Assembly (NCBI GenBank): GCA_937923965.1
Contig: CALDTL010000219.1
Coordinates: forward strand, 1-36,120
Reading direction: 5' to 3'
DNA: 36,120 bases
Origin: an uncultured Caulobacterales bacterium
GTDB lineage: Bacteria; Pseudomonadota; Alphaproteobacteria; Caulobacterales; Maricaulaceae
Made by a program: the position numbers and the translations under genes. Every line of letters begins with the position of its first letter. The stretch's first letter is position 1. Below, piece by piece: positions 23,584 to 30,797 of the stretch. Below the pieces are notes generated by a model. It was not told the DNA's origin, did not search any database, and worked only from the letters and a program-made list of their open reading frames with translations.

Positions 23584-23674
23584 GGAGACGTGGCCGAGTG
23601 GTCGAAGGCGCTCCCCTGCTAAGGGAGTATGGGTCATAAGCCCATCGAGGGTTCGAATCCCTTCGTCTCCGCCA
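23584..23674 (+). tRNA. tRNA-Ser(GCU)
   Basis: The acceptor arm GGAGACG (23584-23590) pairs with CGTCTCC (23664-23670), followed by G and an encoded CCA (23672-23674). The anticodon stem CTCCC/GGGAG encloses the loop CTGCTAA with anticodon GCT at 23618-23620. A long variable arm (around GTATGGGTCATAAGCCCATC) marks it as a class II serine tRNA, and GGTTCGAATCC gives the T arm. It reads AGC/AGU codons. It stands alone between hfsE and the VOC gene. Confidence 0.98.
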
Positions 23675-24028
23675 CTGCCTTTCGCGCCATTTTAGGGCGT
23701 AGATGGTGAAAACGGGCGATTGGCTTGCTAGGCTTGCGCTAAATCCGTGTAAATTTGCTTTTATTCTTTTCATTATCTGGATTGGGATGCGTATGTAGGG
23801 GGCGGGTGATAATCTACGCCGATACCGCCGAGACTGACTCCCCGCCAAATCACATTGAAACCATTAGAGATAATCAGGCGGGACCGCCGGACCATTGCCC
23901 CGGATGCTCCGCGTTAATCTTTCAATATAACATGGCGAAACCTGAATCGACTGACTTAGGTTGTGCCTAACTCGTTGGACTCGAAAGAGGCGCTATATTT
24001 CACCAGTTCTGCGGATGGGGGTTCGATC
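23675..24028. other. Intergenic region after tRNA-Ser; one weak small ORF
   Basis: This 354 bp stretch holds no convincing gene. A GTG at 23806 opens a 54-codon plus-strand frame ending at 23970 with a CPGC motif, preceded only by a poorly spaced G-run. A TTCGAT/ATCGAA hairpin at 24022-24037 overlaps the end of the VOC gene without a T-run. No copy of the tRNA 3' end is seen here, so there is no sign of an attachment site within the window. Confidence 0.5.
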
Positions 24029-24442
24029 TCAATCGAATAAGACCTCTGGGTTCACCATGGTCTTGATTTCAAGAATATTATTATTCGGGTCCGCAATGAA
24101 GAAGGTCTCTTGCTCATATCTATCTCCTTTGAAGCGGCGATAAGGCTCGTCGATATATTCGAGACCCGCGGCTGCTATGCGGGCTTTGACCCCATCAAAG
24201 TCTGCCTGCGTGAGGTGAATGCCAAAATGCGGCACGAGCACGGCTCCCATATCAACATCATGCCGGACCGTTGGTAGCTGTTCTTCACTTTGATGCAATG
24301 TTAGCTCATTACCCCAAAAATTGACATCAACCCAGCGGCCTTTTTCGCTATTCCCAAGGCTGCAGCCAAGCACATCTGTATAAAATTTCACCGTATTTGT
24401 CAGATCACCGGCGGGTATAGCAAGATGCAAGATGGCAGACAT
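24029..24442 (-). CDS. VOC (glyoxalase/bleomycin-resistance fold) protein
   Basis: The 137-residue single-domain protein has the paired beta-alpha-beta-beta-beta modules of the vicinal oxygen chelate fold: LHLAIPAGDLTNTVKFYTDV at the start and HFGIHLTQADFDGVKARI in the second half, closing with FFIADPNNNILEIK. Likely metal ligands are His6, His76 and Glu125. Its N-terminal wording LGCSLGNSEKGRWVDVNFWGNELTLH recalls small glyoxalase-like proteins of unassigned function. It is probably a metal-dependent isomerase or dioxygenase-type enzyme in the cytoplasm. Gene context gives no clue to the substrate. Confidence 0.88.
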   Translation of the reverse strand: MSAILHLAIPAGDLTNTVKFYTDVLGCSLGNSEKGRWVDVNFWGNELTLHQSEEQLPTVRHDVDMGAVLVPHFGIHLTQADFDGVKARIAAAGLEYIDEPYRRFKGDRYEQETFFIADPNNNILEIKTMVNPEVLFD

Positions 24443-24632
24443 GAGAATTTTCCGTTCAGTTTGAGGGTCGTTCAGTTATAACAACCTAGATATTTTATGT
24501 GACCCTGAAAGGCTTTAAATTGCTATTTTTTCTAATTCGGTGATAGTTTTAGGCAGAATCTGCCAATGAGAGAGACTTTTGACCGCAAATCAGCGAGATC
24601 GGTTCCACGGATACAAGCTATGCGGAAGGGCT

Positions 24633-24796
24633 GATCAAAGGACGAGTACTTTTCCTCGTTTGATCTGAGACGAAGGGCCCTAGTCGTGAGACGGCATTAT
24701 TCATAAGGGGTGTTTAGGCAGTTTGGAAACAGACGCTGAAACGCACGTGATCTGAACACCAAGTCTTGGTGCGGCGGCGTAAACCGCCTAAGCGGT
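24633..24796 (+). other. Cluster of hairpins in non-coding DNA (24443-24864)
   Basis: The 422 bp between the VOC gene and the protease start shows no gene, but it has several inverted repeats. GATCAAA/TTTGATC plus CGAG/CTCG (24633-24665) form an 11-bp stem with a 3-nt bulge; ACCAAG/CTTGGT lies at 24758-24770; AACCGC/GCGGTT lies at 24781-24796. A smaller one, GGCAG/CTGCC, lies near 24554. It may be a structured leader or small RNA, or chance. Confidence 0.3.
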
Positions 24797-24864
24797 TGAG
24801 GGAGGTTATGGCGCGAATGCCGATCTTCCGGCCAACATGGGTCAACGCAGAAAGGAACGGCTCA

Positions 24865-25590
24865 ATGCGTATTGATCTTCGGGATGGTTTAAAGAACGAG
24901 CTCGACACGAAGATCACACTTACGCTTCGGTGGATGTTTCGCATTATATTTTTAGCCCTCATTTCGGGCGCCGTTCTCTTTGCATGGGTCTCTCATAAAA
25001 CCAAAAATCAGCCGCTCGCGGCGGAAAACCAAATCGTGAAATTATTCGATGTTTCGCGCGGCGTGAGCGATACCACCTACGGAACTTATTGGAAATATTG
25101 CGGAGGGTGGTTTACAGCCGATCACGTTCACGAAGCGATGAACTTGGAGACTCCCGATTTTATTTCACGAGGTGTTATCCGTGCACCCGGCATCATTGAC
25201 GCGGTTTGGTATGGGAAGACCTGGACTTGCAAGGCTCCGGCAAGTCCCAAAGTTGGAATGGCTGTTTATTTATTGGGCTATCCAGGCGGGAGTGACAAAC
25301 CGACCTTGCGTCAAGGAACGGTTCACTTTCATCGCACCGAGAGCGGATCTCCCGGCTATCAAACGGGCACTTGGATCGTTGTCTTTGGGCCACGGGAAAA
25401 TGCCGGAATTTCTGGAGAGGCTGTGGTCGGAGGCATGTCCGGCGGCATCGTTACTGATACAAACTACAATCCGATCGGAATCCTGGTTACCCAAAATAGC
25501 CCTGCCGATTTAAATGGCGACGGGGCTCTGGAGCAAAGCGTAGACATTGTGAGTCTCGCCGATGCCTATAAGATTTTAATCAAGAATTAG
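24865..25590 (+). CDS. Membrane-anchored trypsin-like serine protease
   Basis: The 241-residue protein is read from the ATG at 24865, chosen over upstream starts because AAAGGA lies 8 nt before it. One N-terminal transmembrane segment (about 24-42) leaves the catalytic domain in the periplasm. The domain shows the trypsin-like His box GWFTADH (His87), a candidate Asp at 112 (GIIDAVWYG) and the Ser box GGMSGGIV (Ser192). Cys79 and Cys122 could form a disulfide. Near the end DLNGDG resembles a calcium-binding loop. There is no PDZ domain, unlike DegP/HtrA proteases. The upstream longer frame (from 24766) adds a basic region without support. The substrate is unknown and no partner gene is adjacent. 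Confidence 0.75.
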   Translation: MRIDLRDGLKNELDTKITLTLRWMFRIIFLALISGAVLFAWVSHKTKNQPLAAENQIVKLFDVSRGVSDTTYGTYWKYCGGWFTADHVHEAMNLETPDFISRGVIRAPGIIDAVWYGKTWTCKAPASPKVGMAVYLLGYPGGSDKPTLRQGTVHFHRTESGSPGYQTGTWIVVFGPRENAGISGEAVVGGMSGGIVTDTNYNPIGILVTQNSPADLNGDGALEQSVDIVSLADAYKILIKN

Positions 25591-25640
25591 GCGATTTTGA
25601 AATCGGCCTTTGCGGCTCCTTCAGCGTAAACACGGCATGT

Positions 25641-27092
25641 TCACTCGAAATTTTTCATGAAGTCGTTTAAGCTTGGAAGGATGCCTTTCGCCTCAATACA
25701 TCCGGCGTGCTCAAGGACGCCGGTCATAAAATCGCTATCAGCTGAAAAACTGAATTGATCGGCGTCGGCAATAGTTAGATAGGCCGTGATGCGGGTCTCT
25801 AAATCTTCAGTTCTAACGGCTTGGAACGCCTTTTTTTTTGGATCCCTCAAAGCATCATTTTCCAAAGCCATTTTAATGAAAGCGACCCAGGCGGCCAAAG
25901 CGAATTGAAAACAGCTATGCGCGCCATTTTGACGAAGCGCTTGGTCGATGGTTGGGAACCAACGTTGCTGTATTTTTTGCGAGCTATCCGTGCCGACTTG
26001 CAGGTTCGCATAAGGCAGGTTTTGATTTTGAAACCGCGAGACCACATCTTCGATGTAGCGGCCGCCGTCATGGCCCTCCGGAACGTCGGCGTGAGGGAGG
26101 ATGTTTTCTGTGAGCGTCCGTCGCATAAAGCTCAGGATTATAGGCTCATTGAGAGCTTCATGAACATATGTCGTGCCTGATAAATAGCCCAATGTTGAGG
26201 CGATCGTATGGGCCGCATTGAGGTAGCTTAGCTTCATCCTTTCACAGGGCGCAATGTCTTTAACGAAAACAGCGCCAACGGACTCTAAGTCAGGTTTTTC
26301 GCCTGCGAAATTATCTTCGATGATCCATTGGGTGAACGGTTCGGCGGAGACGGGACGTGCGTCCTCTCGGCCAGTAGCGGCGAGAATTGTTTTACGTAGA
26401 GCGTCGTCAGTGGCGGGGCTAACTCTGTCAACCATTGAGGAGATAAAGCTCACATTGATTGCGGCCCAAGCCAGCGCGTCCGCGTTGTGGGTCGCCAGTA
26501 AAACTGCAACGCCTTGCTCCAAAATTTCTCCGCCGCCCGAGATGTTATCGCAGCACATGATAGTGAGTTTTGATGACGCTGCCGTCTCGCTCCGCTGAAT
26601 AATGCCGCGCGCGAGATATCCGTAAATGGTCTTTGGGTTGCCCAAGGATGAGGCCTCGCTCGCCATGTCGGGATGATCGCTATTTAGTCCTTGCGCGCCG
26701 AGGTAATAACCTTTTTCAGTGATCGTCGAGCTAACGATTTGCGTAGTCGGATTGGCGATGAGGTCTATGACGCCGGAGGGGTCTTCGGGCGCGACGAGGA
26801 CATTTTGGATCGCCCCAATACAGCGGAAACATGGCGTCTTGCCCAATAGGGCTAAAGTATAGAGGTAATCCTGCGGCAGGAGATCATCTCGCATAGAGGC
26901 GGAGCGCAAAGAAATCCCGGTGATCCCCCATTGTGTCTGGCCCAGGTCTAACAGGTCTTCATAATAAATGGCCTGATGGGCGCGGTGGAAATTCCCAATG
27001 CCGAAATGGACAATTCCAGAACGCACGACTTGCCGGTCATAAGAGAATGTCTGAATGGTTTCAGGCAAGGCGTTGGCTGAGAGTTTCGTCAT
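25641..27092 (-). CDS. uxuB: Fructuronate reductase (mannitol dehydrogenase family, UxuB-like)
   Basis: The 483-residue long-chain polyol dehydrogenase has IVHFGIGNFHRAHQAIYYEDLL near the N-terminus (nucleotide-binding start of the family), TIMCCDNISGGGEIL, and MKLSYLNAAHTIASTLGYL holding the K-x4-N-x2-H catalytic set. It would interconvert D-fructuronate and D-mannonate with NAD(H) in hexuronate catabolism. The divergent neighbour is mannonate dehydratase, the next step, which favours fructuronate reductase over mannitol or tagaturonate dehydrogenases. AGGAT lies 8 nt before the ATG. The 272 bp divergent region holds a palindrome that may serve both genes. Confidence 0.9.
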   Translation of the reverse strand: MTKLSANALPETIQTFSYDRQVVRSGIVHFGIGNFHRAHQAIYYEDLLDLGQTQWGITGISLRSASMRDDLLPQDYLYTLALLGKTPCFRCIGAIQNVLVAPEDPSGVIDLIANPTTQIVSSTITEKGYYLGAQGLNSDHPDMASEASSLGNPKTIYGYLARGIIQRSETAASSKLTIMCCDNISGGGEILEQGVAVLLATHNADALAWAAINVSFISSMVDRVSPATDDALRKTILAATGREDARPVSAEPFTQWIIEDNFAGEKPDLESVGAVFVKDIAPCERMKLSYLNAAHTIASTLGYLSGTTYVHEALNEPIILSFMRRTLTENILPHADVPEGHDGGRYIEDVVSRFQNQNLPYANLQVGTDSSQKIQQRWFPTIDQALRQNGAHSCFQFALAAWVAFIKMALENDALRDPKKKAFQAVRTEDLETRITAYLTIADADQFSFSADSDFMTGVLEHAGCIEAKGILPSLNDFMKNFE

Positions 27093-27197
27093 TATTTCAT
27101 CCTATTGTGCGGGCGAATACAGGCTCAAAATGTGCTGAGGACATCCCAACAGGCCCCATCATATGGTAATCAGTTTTCCCCAACGGAAATTTTTTAT

Positions 27198-27211
27198 ACT
27201 TGATATCAAGT
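27198..27211. promoter_or_regulatory. Operator-like palindrome between uxuB and uxuA
   Basis: ACTTGATATCAAGT is a perfect 14-bp palindrome in the divergent uxuB/uxuA region, 106 nt upstream of uxuB and 154 nt upstream of uxuA. The form TTGATATCAA resembles operators of GntR/FadR-type (UxuR/ExuR-like) regulators, but no regulator gene lies in the window. A smaller one, CTACA-CAT-TGTAG, lies at 27244-27256. Confidence 0.5.
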
Positions 27212-27280
27212 CGCTATTGATCGTTGTGACACCTTGGGACTAGCTACACATTGTAGTTATTACGAGAGAATTTATTGTTT

Positions 27281-27315
27281 AAGCGCTTTGCAGTCTCCGT
27301 GCGGCGCTTTTTTTA
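27281..27315 (+). terminator. Terminator-like hairpin with T-run in the uxuA leader
   Basis: AAGCGC (27281-27286) pairs with GCGCTT (27304-27309), and the T-run continues through 27314. The loop is long (17 nt) with weak inner pairing. It lies 50 nt before uxuA and downstream of the operator-like palindrome, so if the promoter is upstream it would act as an attenuator; otherwise it may be chance or end an unseen transcript. Confidence 0.4.
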
Positions 27316-27364
27316 TTCTGCAAACCAAGCTAGACAGGCCCTACGTTAAATTAGAGAGAGTATT

Positions 27365-28582
27365 ATGCGTGAATCTTGGAGATGGTTTGGGCCATCTGAT
27401 CCCGTAACAATTGACGAAATCCGGCAAACGGGCGTAACGGATATTGTCAGTGCGCTGCATGATATTCCGGCGGGTGAGGTATGGCCGCTTGAGTCTATTC
27501 GCCGCTATAAGTCTTTGATTGAAGACTGCGACCCTGGCCTGTCTCCTCTGAAATGGACCGTTGTTGAGAGCATACCTGTGCATGAGGATGTTAAACTCGC
27601 GCAGCCCGGACATGAAGAATATGTGCAGGCGTGGGTTCAATCCATGGAAAATCTCGCGGCGTGCGGGATTAAAACTATTTGCTATAACTTCATGCCGGTG
27701 ATTGATTGGACCCGCACAGACCTGAAATATAAGCTGCCGAATGGCGCTTATTCTTTGCGTTTTGATCAGAAAAAATTCGCGGCATTCGATTTATTCATTC
27801 TCAAGCGTGAGGTTTCTGACGGAGAATATACCGCTGCAGAGGTAGACGACGCTCGCGAGGTTTTTGAGGCCATGAGCGAGGCTGATCGAACAGAGCTTAC
27901 GAATAATATCACCGCAGGCTTACCTGGCAAAATGACAGACAGTTACGGGCTGGATGATTTCCGTGCAATGTTAAATAACTACAGAGATATTGATGCCGCA
28001 GCATTGCGAGAGAATCTGTTTGCGTTCCTTTCGGCGGTGCTGCCTCGGGCAGAGGCGCTTGGGGTTAAGCTTGCCATTCATCCGGATGACCCTCCACGCG
28101 ACATGTTGGGACTGCCCCGGATAATCTGCACGGCGGATGATTTGGACATTTTATTCGACGCACACCCCAGTCCGTCCAATGGCATTACGCTTTGCGTGGG
28201 CACTTACAGCAGTCGTCCTGATAACGACCTACCTGCCATGGCGCGTCAATTTGGTCCGCGTATCCACTTCTCGCATTTGCGAGGGGTGAGTCGCGACGCA
28301 GATGAGCAACGCTCTTTTTATGAAGCCAGTCATCTGGATAGCGATATTGATATGGTTCAGGTGATCAAAGCGTTATTGGATGAAGAAACGCGACGCGCCG
28401 CGAATAACTCAGATCAGGTTGATATATTTATACGCCCTGACCATGGCCTACAAATGATGGATGATATCGATAAAACGGGAAATCCCGGATATTCTGGCAT
28501 TGGACGGCTCAAAGGCGTCGCGGAGGTCCGAGGTGTCATACGCGCCTTATCGGCCATGAATGACAGCAGGGCCGCGACATGA
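27365..28582 (+). CDS. uxuA: Mannonate dehydratase
   Basis: The 405-residue enzyme dehydrates D-mannonate to 2-keto-3-deoxygluconate and, in this family, uses Mn2+ or Fe2+. It starts MRESWRWFGPSDPVTIDEIRQTG, with ICYNFMPVIDWTRTDL (about 112-127), AIHPDDPPRDMLGLPRI (metal and substrate region), FSHLRGV and FIRPDHGLQM near the end, all diagnostic of UxuA. The length is normal. The stop codon overlaps by ATGA the start of a decayed transporter gene, which suggests an earlier two-gene operon. With uxuB it completes the fructuronate to 2-keto-3-deoxygluconate route; the uronate isomerase and KDG kinase are not in the window. Confidence 0.96.
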   Translation: MRESWRWFGPSDPVTIDEIRQTGVTDIVSALHDIPAGEVWPLESIRRYKSLIEDCDPGLSPLKWTVVESIPVHEDVKLAQPGHEEYVQAWVQSMENLAACGIKTICYNFMPVIDWTRTDLKYKLPNGAYSLRFDQKKFAAFDLFILKREVSDGEYTAAEVDDAREVFEAMSEADRTELTNNITAGLPGKMTDSYGLDDFRAMLNNYRDIDAAALRENLFAFLSAVLPRAEALGVKLAIHPDDPPRDMLGLPRIICTADDLDILFDAHPSPSNGITLCVGTYSSRPDNDLPAMARQFGPRIHFSHLRGVSRDADEQRSFYEASHLDSDIDMVQVIKALLDEETRRAANNSDQVDIFIRPDHGLQMMDDIDKTGNPGYSGIGRLKGVAEVRGVIRALSAMNDSRAAT

Positions 28583-28793
28583 GTAAAGTCGAATCCTTAA
28601 ACCTAAAAGTTTGCGAGGGTCCTGGCCTAATTTCTGCCTGGTATATTTCTGCTCGGATTTAATCTTGGAGCGGGTAGCGTCACGGCCATGGCAAAAGCAG
28701 GTGCAGAATATGGCATGACATGCCCTTGGACCATTGTGGCGTCCTTCTTGTGGTTTTTCGCAAATGATTGAGTCAAATTTTGCCCGCGGATAG
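28579..28793 (+). pseudogene. Decayed Nramp-like transporter fragment behind uxuA
   Basis: Three adjoining frames give pieces of one membrane protein. Frame 1 (28579-28662) reads MSKVES..., CEGPGLISA. Frame 2 (from 28640 to a stop at 28769-28771) reads IFLLGFNLGAGSVTAMAKAG then AEYGM...WTIVASFLWFF. Frame 3 (28764-28793) reads MIESNFARG. Concatenated, they match the first two to three helices of Nramp-family divalent metal transporters: a GPGL start, an AGAxYG linker and an FMxES-AR motif. The canonical DPGN metal site is absent, as in Nramp-related variants. At least two frameshifts and loss of the remaining 300-plus residues make it a pseudogene. Its ATG overlaps the uxuA TGA. Confidence 0.55.
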
Positions 28794-28854
28794 AAATGTA
28801 ATTTTGACGACCAGACGCCCAGTCCGGGAAGATCAATGGCCAAATAAAAAGGCT

Positions 28855-28883
28855 CAGGACTTGAAGGAATTATCCAAGTCCTG
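28855..28883 (-). terminator. Intrinsic terminator of the beta-hydroxyacid dehydrogenase gene
   Basis: CAGGACTTG (28855-28863) and CAAGTCCTG (28875-28883) form a perfect 9-bp stem with an 11-nt loop. On the minus strand it is followed by AGCC then TTTTTATTT. It sits 20 nt past the stop of the minus-strand gene at 28904. Confidence 0.65.
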
Positions 28884-28903
28884 GGTATCTCCGAACTTAA
28901 AAC

Positions 28904-29785
28904 TTACTTTTTCAACTTGACGAAATAGTCAAAAATTTCCGGCACGTTGCCATCCCCCATACCAGCATCAACAGCCGCTTGAAGGCTCTTTGATGTGGCC
29001 TCGGCCACGAGTGATTGTGAGCCCAAATCTGAGACCATCTGCGCGAAATAACCGAGATCTTTGTTGGCATTATTGATTGAAAAGCCAAGATCGCTAACGC
29101 CATCAACTGCGTAGTTCTTGCAGAATTTCATGAAGGGCGAGTTAGACGGGCCAGATGACATAATATCATAAAGCTGTTGACGATCGACGCCTGCAAGTTC
29201 GGCTGCTGCGAAGGCTTGAGACATAGCCGTAACAGTTGTCATGCCCATAAAGTTATTAATGAGCTTTGTGGTATGGCCAGCCCCTAATTTGCCGAGATAG
29301 AAGACGTTTTCGCCTTGTTCTTTCAACATAGGCTCATATTTATCAAATGTCGATTTGTCGCCAGCCGCCATGATATTGAGTAGGCCATCTTTAGCGTGAG
29401 CTGGGGTGCGTCCGAGAGGAGCGTCAATCATCCCAACGCCTTTTTTGGCTAAATCCGCGCCGATTTTTTGAGTGGATGCTGGAATAGACGTTCCGAAATC
29501 AATCAGGACAGATCCTTCTTTTATGCCGGCCAGCACACCATTATCCCCGTAAACGATTTTTTCAACCACAGCAGAAGTCGTTAGGCAGAATTGAACAATG
29601 TCACTTTTCTCTGCGAGTTCTTTGGGGCTGCTAGCCTGAGAGGCATTACCTCGTGCTAAGACGGCATCCACAGCGTCCTGATTCAGGTCCATGACGATAA
29701 CTGGAAAGCCGCGCTTTTGCAGGTTTTCTACCATGTTGCCGCCCATGAGGCCGAGGCCGATAAAGCCGATGGTTGGTTTGGACAT
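28904..29785 (-). CDS. NAD(P)-dependent beta-hydroxyacid dehydrogenase family protein with GRT substrate loop
   Basis: The 293-residue protein has an N-terminal Rossmann fold with TIGFIGLGLMGGNMVENL (GxGxMG), a helical C-terminal dimerisation domain, and catalytic Lys174 in GAGHTTKLINNFMG. Related enzymes reduce tartronate semialdehyde (GarR), 3-hydroxyisobutyrate or sulfolactaldehyde (YihU). In the substrate loop, where GarR and hydroxyisobutyrate dehydrogenase have an SGG after DAPV, this protein has DAPLGRTPAH (Arg126), as I recall for sulfolactaldehyde reductase. A role in acid sugar or sulfosugar metabolism is inferred. It lies between the uxu and xyl genes, with its own terminator. Confidence 0.85.
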   Translation of the reverse strand: MSKPTIGFIGLGLMGGNMVENLQKRGFPVIVMDLNQDAVDAVLARGNASQASSPKELAEKSDIVQFCLTTSAVVEKIVYGDNGVLAGIKEGSVLIDFGTSIPASTQKIGADLAKKGVGMIDAPLGRTPAHAKDGLLNIMAAGDKSTFDKYEPMLKEQGENVFYLGKLGAGHTTKLINNFMGMTTVTAMSQAFAAAELAGVDRQQLYDIMSSGPSNSPFMKFCKNYAVDGVSDLGFSINNANKDLGYFAQMVSDLGSQSLVAEATSKSLQAAVDAGMGDGNVPEIFDYFVKLKK

Positions 29786-30240
29786 GTGCTAGCTCCTGAG
29801 CGGTGAATGTAAAATTACTACGTCATGACGCTATGCCAATTCATGCATTCTGTGTCTACCAATGACTCTGATATTTTGTGAGTTAGTTTTATGTCCGATC
29901 GAACCGTTGGGTGGCGGTTTGCAGACAAGGTCTGAGCGCAGTGAAGGTTTGTGATGGGGCAAAATATATATCAAAATGAGTGTCTTAGAACGTAGATTTG
30001 TGTGAAAGTGAGACTCATTCTATCGCGGCTAGGATTGCGTCTCGGTCACGCGAAACTCGGAAGCTCTAATGTTGAAACCTGATTCACGCAGTAGATAACC
30101 TCTATATCAGATGGATATTGTGTAGAATTGGTGCATAAAACTGGTTCAGATACGACGCTAGCGGGGCGATCGTTGAGGTGAGTTGACCTTTATTTCTTTC
30201 AAATGTATTGCGAACCATTCTTAAAAATGGTCGTTATCTT
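29786..30240. other. Long non-coding gap with no recognised element
   Basis: The 455 bp between the dehydrogenase start and the PepSY-like gene contains only short frames with no protein-like character. No tRNA, clear repeat or strong terminator is seen. It must hold the divergent promoters for the flanking genes and may include a decayed gene, but nothing is recognisable. Confidence 0.5.
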
Positions 30241-30792
30241 ATGTCACCAAAATTACGAAAATATCTCGTACTTGCCCATCTCTGGCTTGCGGGACTGATG
30301 GCACCGGCTTTTGCCCTACATGCGATTTCTGGCGGGCTTTATCTTATGAATGTTAAAGGGGAGGTGACGACGGAGCGCGTAGCTCTACCAGCGGGGTCAG
30401 TCTTAGACTTTAAGAGTGAAACCTTAGACTCAGATGTAAGATCTCTTTTGCAAAGCGCCAATCTCAAGCATGATTTTGAATATATCAGGAACCGGGGTTC
30501 TCGAATTGAATTGCGCCCGACCTCAAAAACGTATCTGGAGTTCGCGAACACGCCGCAAGGACTTACAGCGACACGGGTAAAGCCAGATACTGTTCGCGGT
30601 TTGATGGAACTGCACAAAGGCCACGGACCGCAATTATTTAAGACTTATCAAAAGCTAGTGGCTTTGCTTTTACTGGGCGTTGTTTTAGGCGGGATTTTGG
30701 TCGGCCTCTTATCAAAAGCCTATCGACGACACACGACGATCGCCGTTGTGATCGGTTTCGTCGTCTTCTGGCTTGTTGGGTTTGCGTTGTAA
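30241..30792 (+). CDS. Small PepSY-associated-TM-like inner-membrane protein
   Basis: The 183-residue product from the ATG at 30241 is used; a TTG at 30208 gives 11 more residues without support. The N-terminal helix (about 9-35, YLVLAHLWLAGLMAPAFAL) is followed by a periplasmic domain of about 85 residues. Then comes LMELHKGHGPQLFKTYQKL, which resembles the LHxGxG-F motif of PepSY-associated membrane proteins, and two C-terminal helices with a basic loop (SKAYRRHT). It may be a remote PepSY_TM relative; the function is unknown. It converges with phoU, with 5 nt between the stops. Confidence 0.6.
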   Translation: MSPKLRKYLVLAHLWLAGLMAPAFALHAISGGLYLMNVKGEVTTERVALPAGSVLDFKSETLDSDVRSLLQSANLKHDFEYIRNRGSRIELRPTSKTYLEFANTPQGLTATRVKPDTVRGLMELHKGHGPQLFKTYQKLVALLLLGVVLGGILVGLLSKAYRRHTTIAVVIGFVVFWLVGFAL

Positions 30793-30797
30793 TCAAA

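Noticed and set aside
23570-23848. Minus-strand 92-residue frame across the tRNA gene with a C-terminal segment rich in Arg and DSNPRW
   Set aside because: It is the antisense of tRNA-Ser; such translated tRNA sequences are a familiar annotation artefact.
23584-24028. Possible integration site at the 3' end of tRNA-Ser
   Set aside because: No integrase gene and no duplicate of the tRNA 3' end were found in the window; the nearby GGGGTTCGAT at about 24018 matches only a few bases.
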